A stretch of 64,000 bases of DNA from Sphaerisporangium sp. TRM90804 (GTDB taxonomy: Bacteria > Actinomycetota > Actinomycetes > Streptosporangiales > Streptosporangiaceae): contig NZ_JARWAC010000017.1 in assembly GCF_029846175.1 (NCBI RefSeq), positions 248,001 to 312,000 on the forward strand, given 5' to 3'. This document shows positions 1-6,578 of this stretch, piece after piece (positions within the stretch are counted from its first letter, which is position 1; the number at the start of each line of letters is the position of its first letter). Under the pieces are notes generated by a model. It was not told the DNA's origin and made no database searches. It worked only from the letters and a program-made list of their open reading frames with translations. The position numbers and the translations under genes are program-made.

Positions 1-1
1 G

Positions 2-250
2 TTCACGCACTTCGTCCGGCTGTTCGCGAACATGTTCGCCGGCCACCTCATCCTGGCCTTCTTCAGCTCGGTCGGCTTCTGGTTCGTGTTCGAGAGACTC
101 AGCCCGCTCGGCCTGGGCGTCGGCGTCGTCGGCGTGCTGATGACGATCCTGATGACCGCGTTCGAGATGTTCATCCAGTTCCTGCAGGCGTTCCTGTTCG
201 CCATGCTCGCCGCGATGTTTATCGCCAGCGGGCTGGAGGGCTCGCACTAG
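2..250 (+). CDS. atpB: ATP synthase F0 subunit a, C-terminal part (5' end outside window)
   Basis: The reading frame is open from base 2 to a TAG at 248-250 and gives the last ~82 residues of subunit a of the membrane F0 sector, the proton half-channel protein. It begins FTHFVRLFANMFAGHL, which matches the conserved helix carrying the essential arginine (here the R of VRLFANM). It ends with the hydrophobic helix FEMFIQFLQAFLFAML seen at the C-terminus of the family. In a normal atp operon atpB is followed at once by atpE (subunit c); here a terminator-like hairpin and a gene on the other strand follow. This is therefore either a second, unlinked atpB copy or a rearranged operon. The family assignment is firm; its role is unknown. 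Confidence 0.85.
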   Translation, partial: FTHFVRLFANMFAGHLILAFFSSVGFWFVFERLSPLGLGVGVVGVLMTILMTAFEMFIQFLQAFLFAMLAAMFIASGLEGSH

Positions 251-277
251 CGCCGCGTCCGCGCTTCGGCCGGGGGT

Positions 278-307
278 TCCCGTACCCCGTCGTCACGGGG
301 TACGGGA
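278..307. terminator. Hairpin terminator between convergent genes
   Basis: A perfect inverted repeat (CCCGTACCCCGT, loop CGTC, ACGGGGTACGGG, plus one flanking T-A pair) lies 28 bp after the atpB stop and 24 bp before the stop of the opposing VOC gene. It can serve both transcripts. There is no T-run, as is common in high-GC actinomycetes. Confidence 0.7.
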
Positions 308-330
308 GGCCTCGGCCGGGGCGCGAGGGG

Positions 331-714
331 TCAGCCCGACCGCTCGGCCTCGCTCAACTCGACGCAGAACTCGTTGCCCTCGATGTCGGCGAGCGTCACC
401 CATCCCCGGCCGTCGGGGCGCCGGTGGTCGGCCACGAGCGTGGCGCCCAGCGCGAGAAGCCGCTTGACCTCCTCGTCCCTGGTGCGGTCGCGGGGCTGCA
501 GGTCGAGGTGGACGCGGTTCTTGACCGTCTTGGGCTCCGGGACGGTGACGAACAGCAGCTTGACGCTCGACGTCTCGACCAGCGCCTCGGGGTCGCCCGG
601 GTTGTCGTCGTCGGCGAGGGAGGCGTCCAGCACGCCGGCCCAGAAGGTGGCGAGCCGATACGCGTCCGCGCAGTCGACCGTTACATGTCGTACGAGAGAT
701 GCCATGGCCGTCAT
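331..714 (-). CDS. VOC (glyoxalase/bleomycin-resistance fold) family protein
   Basis: A single ~127-residue domain typical of the vicinal-oxygen-chelate superfamily in its actinobacterial glyoxalase-like form: an N-terminal strand VRHVTVDCADAYRLATFW, a central VKNRVHLDLQPRD strand and the C-terminal DIEGNEFCVEL motif that usually carries a metal-ligand glutamate. Such proteins bind small molecules or metals; the substrate is not predictable. The ATG at 714 is chosen because the domain begins a few residues later; ATG 705 is equally possible and neither has a clear ribosome site. It stands alone, convergent with atpB. Confidence 0.75.
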   Translation of the reverse strand: MTAMASLVRHVTVDCADAYRLATFWAGVLDASLADDDNPGDPEALVETSSVKLLFVTVPEPKTVKNRVHLDLQPRDRTRDEEVKRLLALGATLVADHRRPDGRGWVTLADIEGNEFCVELSEAERSG

Positions 715-828
715 TATGGAGGCTCGGCCGCTCCGGTCCGCCGGACGATGCGCGCCGGGCGCCGTCGCGGGCCAGGTGGGGGAGCGGGCCGCGTCCACCG
801 GCGCACCGGTGACGCGGCGCCGGCGCTG

Positions 829-1027
829 GAAACTTTCGGACCGCCCGGCGCTTTCAGGGCGTCGCGAGCGCGGCGCCGCGTGCCTCTGACAAGGCCCGTA
901 AGGTGAGTCCCTCGCGCCGCTCCGGGGGCGTCCGCGGCACGTTCACCCATTCTGACCTGCGATTACATAGCGCCATTCGGGTGCGGGGCGCTTTCCGTGG
1001 CACGACGGGATGAAAGTTTCAACTTTC
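829..1027 (+). promoter_or_regulatory. Two GAAANTTTC operator-like boxes upstream of the LPMO gene
   Basis: GAAACTTTCG at 829-838 and GAAAGTTTC at 1012-1020, the second extended into a 7-bp inverted repeat (GAAAGTT, TC, AACTTTC; 1012-1027), lie in the 418-bp gap before the LPMO gene. GAAANTTTC boxes are known from xylan- and cellulose-utilisation promoters of streptomycetes as LacI-family operators. Which regulator binds here is inference. Confidence 0.45.
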
Positions 1028-1076
1028 TTGCGTAAGGTTTCGCCACCGAATCGTGTCAGGTAACATCGCCGCAACA

Positions 1077-1090
1077 TGGGAGCGCTCCCA
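1077..1090. promoter_or_regulatory. CebR-type operator
   Basis: TGGGAGCGCTCCCA is a perfect 14-bp palindrome and equals the published binding site of CebR, the cellobiose-responsive LacI-family repressor of cellulose utilisation in Streptomyces. It lies 42 bp upstream of the LPMO start codon, where it could block transcription. This predicts induction of the LPMO by cello-oligosaccharides. Confidence 0.85.
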
Positions 1091-1132
1091 ATTGTCGGAA
1101 ACCCCCCTCAGCCCTCAAGACGGAGATCGCAG

Positions 1133-1804
1133 ATGCAGCTCATCGATCGCGCCAAGACCCCCCATGGGGTGGTACGCACACTGCTCGTCATGATGTCCGC
1201 GGCCGTGCTCGTCATGGTCCCCTGGGTCGACGTCGCCTCCGCCCACGGGTCGATCATCGACCCGGCGTCGCGCGTCTACGGCTGCCACCAGCGGTGGGGC
1301 AACGACCACCTGAACCCGGCCATGGAGCAGCAGGACCCGATGTGCTGGCAGGCGTGGCGCGCCAACGCCAACGCCATGTGGAACTGGAACGGCCTCTACC
1401 GCAACGGCGTCGGCGGCAACCACCAGGGCCAGGTGCCCAACGGGCAGCTGTGCAGCGGCGGGCGCGCAGAAGGCGGCCGTTACAACGCCATGGACGCCGT
1501 GGGCGCGTGGAAGACGACCAACATCAGCAGCAACTTCACGCTGCGGCTGTACGACCAGGCGAGCCACGGAGCCGACTACTTCCGCGTCTACGTCACCCGC
1601 CAGGGCTTCAACGCACTCACCCAGCCGCTCACCTGGAGCAACCTGGAGCTCGTCCAGACCACCGGCCGCTACGCCCCGGCCCAGAACATCTCGATCAACG
1701 CCAGCGCCCCCGGGCGCAGCGGCCGCCACATCGTGTACACCATCTGGCAGGCCTCGCACATGGACCAGGCGTACTACATCTGCAGTGACGTGAACTTCAC
1801 CTGA
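1133..1804 (+). CDS. Secreted lytic polysaccharide monooxygenase, AA10 family
   Basis: A copper enzyme that cleaves cellulose or chitin oxidatively outside the cell. A signal peptide (residues 1-35, hydrophobic core LLVMMSAAVLVMVPW) ends at VASA before HGSIIDP. Removal of the leader exposes the N-terminal histidine of the copper histidine brace; the second histidine is in ASHGADYF. Other family signatures are QQDPMCWQAW, MWNWNGLYRN and TIWQASHMDQ. The pattern matches cellulose-active streptomycete AA10 enzymes with no added binding module. The ATG at 1133 is preceded by GGAG at 1122-1125. Regulation by a CebR-like repressor is suggested by the box at 1077-1090. Confidence 0.95.
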   Translation: MQLIDRAKTPHGVVRTLLVMMSAAVLVMVPWVDVASAHGSIIDPASRVYGCHQRWGNDHLNPAMEQQDPMCWQAWRANANAMWNWNGLYRNGVGGNHQGQVPNGQLCSGGRAEGGRYNAMDAVGAWKTTNISSNFTLRLYDQASHGADYFRVYVTRQGFNALTQPLTWSNLELVQTTGRYAPAQNISINASAPGRSGRHIVYTIWQASHMDQAYYICSDVNFT

Positions 1805-1825
1805 TCCCGATCTCGCACGACCCCC

Positions 1826-1854
1826 GCCGGCGGCGCCACAACGGCGCCGCCGGC
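1826..1854. terminator. Hairpin terminator between LPMO and DHFR-like genes
   Basis: A perfect 12-bp inverted repeat, GCCGGCGGCGCC and GGCGCCGCCGGC, with loop ACAAC, lies in the 60-bp gap between two convergent genes and can end both. Confidence 0.75.
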
Positions 1855-1863
1855 TTCGCGTCG

Positions 1864-2442
1864 TCACCTCGGTGAGGCCGCCTCGGGGCGCTCGTAGTGA
1901 AGAAGGACGACGCCGTTTCCGAAGGTGCGGGTCTCGGCGAGCCGGAACCGGACCTCCGACTCCGAGGCCGGGAACAGGCGCCTGCCCCCGCCGACGACCA
2001 CCGGGTGGACGTAGAGGTAGTAGTCGTCGACGAGGTCGTGGCGCATGAACGTCGCGGCGAGATCGGCGCCACCGAGCGCCAGGTCACCGCCGGGCCGTGC
2101 CTTGAGCTCCAGGATCTCCTCGACGACGACCTCCCGTCTGATCGTGGTGTTCCAGTCGGCGTGCTCCAGCGTGCGGGAGAACACGATCTTCGGCATGTCG
2201 CGCCAGATGCGGGCGAACTCCGCCACCGGGCCGGCGTTGGCGGGGTCTTCGTCGGCGGTCGGCCAGTACTCGGCCATGAGCTCGTGGCTGACGCGCCCGT
2301 CCAGGAACGCGCCCATCGCCTTCAGCCGCTCGTTGAAGTGGCTGTGCAGCTCCTCGTCGACCAGGTGCCAGTCGATGCGGCGGTCGGGCCCCTCGAAGAA
2401 GCCGTCGAGGGACACCGACATCATCAACACGACTTTTCTCAT
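1864..2442 (-). CDS. Dihydrofolate-reductase-fold (RibD C-terminal-like) reductase
   Basis: About 192 residues. The N-terminus MRKVVLMMSVSLDGFFEG is the hallmark of the actinobacterial dihydrofolate reductase family proteins (RibD C-terminal domain superfamily), and GGDLALGGADLAATFMRHDLVD is their nucleotide-binding segment. These are NADPH-dependent reductases of mostly unknown substrate and are not the essential folate enzyme. Start ATG 2442 is preferred on family length; an in-frame GTG at 2454 adds four residues. It is monocistronic. Confidence 0.8.
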   Translation of the reverse strand: MRKVVLMMSVSLDGFFEGPDRRIDWHLVDEELHSHFNERLKAMGAFLDGRVSHELMAEYWPTADEDPANAGPVAEFARIWRDMPKIVFSRTLEHADWNTTIRREVVVEEILELKARPGGDLALGGADLAATFMRHDLVDDYYLYVHPVVVGGGRRLFPASESEVRFRLAETRTFGNGVVLLHYERPEAASPR

Positions 2443-2576
2443 CGAGGTCTTCACCCGCCATCCACGTCGAGGTTTCGCGGAAGCCTACTCACCGCCGCCG
2501 ACAGAACCGGCCGCCGCGACGAATCGGGCCGCCGCGACGAATCGGGAGCCCGCTGGCTCGCCGGCCGCCCCGGGCG

Positions 2577-2744
2577 CTAGATCGCAGGAGTGCCTGGCGG
2601 AACGCGCGCCACCTCCGGCTGCCGGTGGCCCTGCTCGATGACCACCTGCCAGGTGCGGCAGTGGCAGTGGCGGTAGACGACCACGCCCTGCGAGGTGCGG
2701 TGCCGGGAGAGTTCCGTCCAGACGTGGGGATGTTCGCGAGTCAT
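2577..2744 (-). CDS. Small hypothetical protein with an HCHC motif
   Basis: A 55-residue basic protein beginning MTREHPHVWTELSRHRTS, with YRHCHCRTWQVV in the middle. The Cys/His pattern followed by a tryptophan could bind a metal, but there is only one such cluster. It is divergent from the CGNR gene and separated by ~25 bp, so the two share a control region. No function is recognised. Confidence 0.45.
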   Translation of the reverse strand: MTREHPHVWTELSRHRTSQGVVVYRHCHCRTWQVVIEQGHRQPEVARVPPGTPAI

Positions 2745-2757
2745 GGATCCAGCGTGC

Positions 2758-2770
2758 TGTAATGGCATTG
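2758..2770 (+). promoter_or_regulatory. Candidate -10 box of a leaderless transcript
   Basis: TGTAAT at 2758-2763 lies six bases before the GTG start at 2770, so transcription would begin at or within a base of the start codon. No ribosome binding site precedes the GTG. A -35 box is not obvious. Confidence 0.35.
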
Positions 2771-3306
2771 TGCACCTCAACCCTTACGGCGAGGACGCGG
2801 TGGTGTTCGCCGCCGATCTGGCGAACCGGCCGCCGGCCGGTGTCGAGGAGCTCACCCGCAGGTCCGTCGAGGCGGGGCTGCTCGTCGACTTCCCCGTCCG
2901 GGAGGAGGACCTCGCCCGCACGCTGGCGGTGCTGCGCGACTGGCGGGAGCTGGTCGACTCCGGCGACGACGCCGAGCGCGCCGAGCTGCTGAACCGCATG
3001 CTGGCGTCGGCCTCGGCGTTCCCGCGGCTCACCGACCACGCGGGGGACGGCTGGCACCTGCACTACCGCGACGACCGGCAGTCGCTGGCCGGGGTGCTCA
3101 CCTCGGTGATCTGCGTGGGGACGGCCCTGCACCTGGTGGGGCGTGGGATGCGCAGGCTCGGGCGCTGCGCCGCCGACGGGTGCGACCTGATCTACGCCGA
3201 CGTCTCCCGCAACGGCCGGCAGCGATACTGCTCCCCGCGCTGCGCCAACCGCGACGCCGTACGCCGCCACCGCGCGGCCGCCTCCGCCCGCCCGCCGGAT
3301 CGCTAG
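2770..3306 (+). CDS. CGNR zinc-finger domain regulator
   Basis: A 178-residue protein of the ABATE/CGNR type: an N-terminal stress-response-like helical domain (HLNPYGEDAVVFAADLANRP) and a C-terminal zinc finger with cysteines in LGRCAADGCDLIYADVSRN and RYCSPRCANRDAVRRHR, where CANR matches the family's CGNR. These are thought to be DNA-binding regulators of unknown effector. The GTG at 2770 is chosen because the conserved domain starts at HLNPYGED directly after it. The ECF sigma gene follows after 10 bp and may be co-transcribed. Confidence 0.8.
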   Translation: MHLNPYGEDAVVFAADLANRPPAGVEELTRRSVEAGLLVDFPVREEDLARTLAVLRDWRELVDSGDDAERAELLNRMLASASAFPRLTDHAGDGWHLHYRDDRQSLAGVLTSVICVGTALHLVGRGMRRLGRCAADGCDLIYADVSRNGRQRYCSPRCANRDAVRRHRAAASARPPDR

Positions 3307-3316
3307 GATTCCCGGC

Positions 3317-4318
3317 ATGGCGGACATCGGCCGATCGGGCGAGGCGGCTCCGGGGCCGGCGGTGGCCGTGGAGGGGTTCGGGCGGCTCGTCGAGCAGCAC
3401 CGGCGGGCGCTGCACGTGCACTGCTATCGCATGCTCGGCTCCTTCGACGAGGCCGAGGACCTGGTGCAGGAGACGTTCCTGCGGGCCTGGCGCCGTCGCG
3501 ACACCCTGCGCGGCGAGGACGGCCTGCGTCCGTGGCTGTACCGCATCGCCACCAACGCGTGCCTGGACCACCTCAGGGCGCACCCCCGGCAGCCGTTGCC
3601 GCGCACGGCGCCGGTCGTGGCCGACCCGGGGCTCGACCCGCCGCTCTCGGACGTGGTGCCGTGGGTCCAGCCGTACCCCGACGCGTCGCTGGACGCCGCC
3701 GACGCGGTGATCGACCGCGAGACGATCGAGCTGGCCTTCCTCGTCGCCATCCAGCACCTGCCGCCCCGCCAGCGCGCGGTGCTGATCCTGCGCGACGTGC
3801 TCGGCTGGTCGGCCCAGGAGACCGCCGAGTCGCTGGAGCTGACCGTCGCCGCAGTGAAGAGCGCGCTGCAGCGGGCCAGGCCCACGGTGAGGCGGCATCT
3901 CCCCGCGCGGCGGCTCGACTGGGCGGCGTCCTCGGAGCCGACGGCGCAGGAGCGGGCCGTCCTGCAGCGCTACATCGACGCCATCGAGCGGGCCGATCCG
4001 GGCATCCTGGTCACAGTGCTGCGTGCCGACGTGTGGCAGGCGATGCCGCCGCAGCCGATCTGGCTGCAGGGACGCGACGCGTTCATCTCGGCGTGGACGC
4101 CCGCCATGGTGGGGCCGGAGGCATGGGGCGACTGGCGGGTCGTCCCCACCCGGGCCAACCGCCAGCCGGCGGCGGCCGCGTACCTGCGCAAGCCCGGCGA
4201 GACCGGCTTCCGGCCCTCCTGGCTGGCGGTGCTGAGCGTCGAGGGCGGGCTTGTGACGCAGATCACCACGTACGGGGACGGCGTCTTCCGCGAGTTCGGC
4301 CTGCCCGAGTCGCTCTGA
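3317..4318 (+). CDS. ECF-type sigma-70 factor with C-terminal SnoaL-like domain
   Basis: A 333-residue RNA polymerase sigma factor. Region 2 is near residues 20-85 (FGRLVEQHRRALHVHCYRML, SFDEAEDLVQETFLRAW) and region 4 near 145-195 (HLPPRQRAVLILRDVLGWS, with the helix-turn-helix AQETAESLELTVAAVKSALQ). It then continues ~130 residues with an NTF2/SnoaL-like domain. That layout is typical of the TIGR02960 (SigX5-like) group, where the extra domain modulates activity and no classical anti-sigma gene is adjacent. AGGA seven bases before the ATG supports this start. The serine hydrolase gene 90 bp downstream may be a target or partner. Confidence 0.85.
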   Translation: MADIGRSGEAAPGPAVAVEGFGRLVEQHRRALHVHCYRMLGSFDEAEDLVQETFLRAWRRRDTLRGEDGLRPWLYRIATNACLDHLRAHPRQPLPRTAPVVADPGLDPPLSDVVPWVQPYPDASLDAADAVIDRETIELAFLVAIQHLPPRQRAVLILRDVLGWSAQETAESLELTVAAVKSALQRARPTVRRHLPARRLDWAASSEPTAQERAVLQRYIDAIERADPGILVTVLRADVWQAMPPQPIWLQGRDAFISAWTPAMVGPEAWGDWRVVPTRANRQPAAAAYLRKPGETGFRPSWLAVLSVEGGLVTQITTYGDGVFREFGLPESL

Positions 4319-4408
4319 CCCGCGGACACATGGCCTGAGGTCGTACCGATTCCTTTTCCGCGCGGCTCTCGTCTTATGAGGGAGAGCCGCTGAGAGAGAG
4401 GGAACACC

Positions 4409-5515
4409 ATGGCTGATCTTCAGAAGGACGTGCAGGCCGTCGTCGACGAGCTGGTGGAGTCGGGGGCCGAGCGCGGCGTGCAGGTGGCCGTCTACCGGCA
4501 CGGCGAGCAGGTCGTCGACGCGGTCGCGGGGCTCGCCGACCCGGCCACCGGCCGCCCGTTCACCTCCGCCACCCCGGTGTACAGCACCTCGACGGGCAAG
4601 GGCGTGACCGCGACCGTCGTTCACGTGCTGGCCGAGCGGGGCGTGCTCGACTACGACACCCCGATCGCGGACGTGTGGCCGGAGTTCGCCGCGCACGGCA
4701 AGGGCAAGGCGACGCTGCGGCACGCCCTGACGCACCAGACCGGAGTGCCCGGGGTGCCGGTCGGCACCACGCCTGAGGACCTGTGCGACTGGGACGGCAT
4801 GTGCGCCGCGATCGCCGCCGCGGCGCCCTGGTGGGAGCCGGGGACGCGGTTCGGCTACCACCCGCAGACCTGGGGCTACATCCTCGGCGAGGTCGTGCGC
4901 CGGGTCACGGGCCGGCGCGTCTCGCAGGTGCTGCGCGAGGACGTGGCCGGGCCGCTCGGCGTGGCCGACGAGATGTTTTTCGGCGTCCCCGCGCCGGAGC
5001 TCGGCCGGCTCGCCACGATCGAGGACGCCGGGCCGCCGATGGAGCTGCCCGCCGAGATGCTGGCCGCGATCCCGTTCTTCCGGGTCGTCGACGGCTACAC
5101 CGCCGCGCCCCTCGCGGCGCTGCCGGACGCGGCGTTCAGCAACCGCCCCGACGTGCTGACCTCCGACATCCCCGCCGGCGCCACCCTGACCGCCCGCGCC
5201 GTGGCCCGCATGTACGACGCGCTGCTGAACGGCGCGCTCGTCTCACCCGAGCGGCTGCGCGAACTGTCGTCGCCGCAGGTGACCGGCGTGGACGAGGTCA
5301 CCGGCACCACCGGGACCTTCGGTCTCGGCTACACGATCGGCCTGACGGAGGCGGTCGCCGCCCCCACGGTCTTCGGCATGGTCGGCAGCGGCGGCACCGC
5401 CGCCTTCGCCGACACCGCCACCGGCTACAGCGTCGGCATCACCAAGAACCGCGCCTCGTCCGGCGAGTTCCAGACCGTGGAACGCATCGCGAGCCTCGTC
5501 CTCCTCCAGCCCTGA
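4409..5515 (+). CDS. Serine hydrolase of the class C beta-lactamase/esterase family
   Basis: A 368-residue beta-lactamase-fold protein (PF00144). The nucleophile motif SxxK is seen in YSTSTGKGVTA (STGK), the conserved LRHALTHQTGVP follows, and the tyrosine motif is probably GYHPQTWGY. There is no signal peptide, so it is cytoplasmic and more likely an esterase or peptidase than a resistance enzyme. A GAGGG stretch precedes the ATG. It is a distinct transcript behind the sigma factor gene. Confidence 0.8.
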   Translation: MADLQKDVQAVVDELVESGAERGVQVAVYRHGEQVVDAVAGLADPATGRPFTSATPVYSTSTGKGVTATVVHVLAERGVLDYDTPIADVWPEFAAHGKGKATLRHALTHQTGVPGVPVGTTPEDLCDWDGMCAAIAAAAPWWEPGTRFGYHPQTWGYILGEVVRRVTGRRVSQVLREDVAGPLGVADEMFFGVPAPELGRLATIEDAGPPMELPAEMLAAIPFFRVVDGYTAAPLAALPDAAFSNRPDVLTSDIPAGATLTARAVARMYDALLNGALVSPERLRELSSPQVTGVDEVTGTTGTFGLGYTIGLTEAVAAPTVFGMVGSGGTAAFADTATGYSVGITKNRASSGEFQTVERIASLVLLQP

Positions 5516-5671
5516 CACGAACCGGCCGCCGTCCCCTGGAATGGCGCCTTCGGCGCGCCCTTCTCAAGGCGGCCCTCACCCGGCCGCCTCTCGCCGTCGC
5601 GCAGGCGGTCGCCTTCGGTTGACGAAAGGCACTCGTCACCGACCCCGCCGACCGGGGGAGGTGCAACGCGC

Positions 5672-6298
5672 CTAGGTCTTCGGTTGGTCGTTGGCGATGT
5701 GTTCGTGGGCTAGGCGGCGGAGGGCGCTGAAGACCAGGTCGCCGAGGGCCGTCCAGATCACGGAGGTCTCCAGGAGGGCGTCGGGGTCGGGCTCGCGGAC
5801 CAGGAGGGTGAGGTCGGCCTGGGCCAGACGGTGGGCGGCTTCGGCGTAGGAGTCCAGGAGCTGGAGCTGGGTGGTCTGGTCGAGGCGGTAGAGGGTGGCC
5901 AGGGCGGAGGTGAGGGTTCGGCGGGCGGGGTTGGTGGCTCTGACCCGCCAGCCCTGCCGGTCGATCAGGGCCTCGGTCTCCCGGGCGGCGGCCCGCCAGG
6001 CGTCGTCCTCGACCGCGGGGCGGGCGGGGGTCATGGCGAACTGGGCCTTGCCGGCGGAGTCCAGGGTGCTCATGCCGGGCTCGTCCATCTTGGCGAGCAC
6101 CTCGCGGGTGGCCGCGACGCTGAGGCCGCCGACCTCGATGAGGGCCTTGACCAGCTTCAGGCGGCGGACGTGCGCCTCGGCGTACCGCGCCTGGTTGTGG
6201 CTGGTGCGCTCGCCGGGGGACAGCAGGCCCTCGCGCAGGTAGTACTTGATCGTCGGCACGGGCATGTCCGCACGCCGGCTCAGCTCGGCGATCCGCAA
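5672..6298 (-). CDS. MerR-family transcriptional regulator
   Basis: A 208-residue protein with an N-terminal winged helix typical of MerR (MRIAELSRRADMPVPTIKYY, then LREGLLSPG), a linking helix to ~residue 110 and a C-terminal ligand domain of no recognised type. It lacks the metal-binding cysteines of metal-sensing MerR proteins. It is divergent from the MMPL exporter; the spaced inverted repeat at 6527-6548, set between -35 and -10 boxes facing the exporter, is the expected MerR target. The natural reading is drug-induced expression of the pump. Confidence 0.9.
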   Translation of the reverse strand: MRIAELSRRADMPVPTIKYYLREGLLSPGERTSHNQARYAEAHVRRLKLVKALIEVGGLSVAATREVLAKMDEPGMSTLDSAGKAQFAMTPARPAVEDDAWRAAARETEALIDRQGWRVRATNPARRTLTSALATLYRLDQTTQLQLLDSYAEAAHRLAQADLTLLVREPDPDALLETSVIWTALGDLVFSALRRLAHEHIANDQPKT

Positions 6299-6517
6299 TG
6301 CGTCTCCTCAAGGTCCTCTCGCGGCCGGTGACGAGGCCGTCCGCCGGCCCGGAACCGCGCCCGGTGGTCCCGTTCATCTTGCCGCCTGGCCGGGCGTGCC
6401 CGCCAAGGTCGTTCGCGCCCGCCGGCGAGGCCGCCCGCCCGGGAAGGCGCCGGACCGTCCTGCCGCCGGGCCGGGTGTGCCCGCCCGTCCATCCTCTCGC
6501 GTTCACCCGCGATCCCT

Positions 6518-6548
6518 TGAATATGGATAGTGGAGAGTTCTACTATCA
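6518..6548 (+). promoter_or_regulatory. MerR-type promoter-operator of the MMPL exporter
   Basis: A -35 TTGAAT (6518-6523) and a -10 TACTAT (6542-6547) are separated by 18 bp. The inverted repeat GATAGT (6527-6532) N10 ACTATC (6543-6548) sits between and over them. A palindrome inside a lengthened spacer is how MerR regulators work, by untwisting the promoter. Confidence 0.7.
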
Positions 6549-6578
6549 GTCGCACGTCACTCCGGCGAAAGGGCAGCG

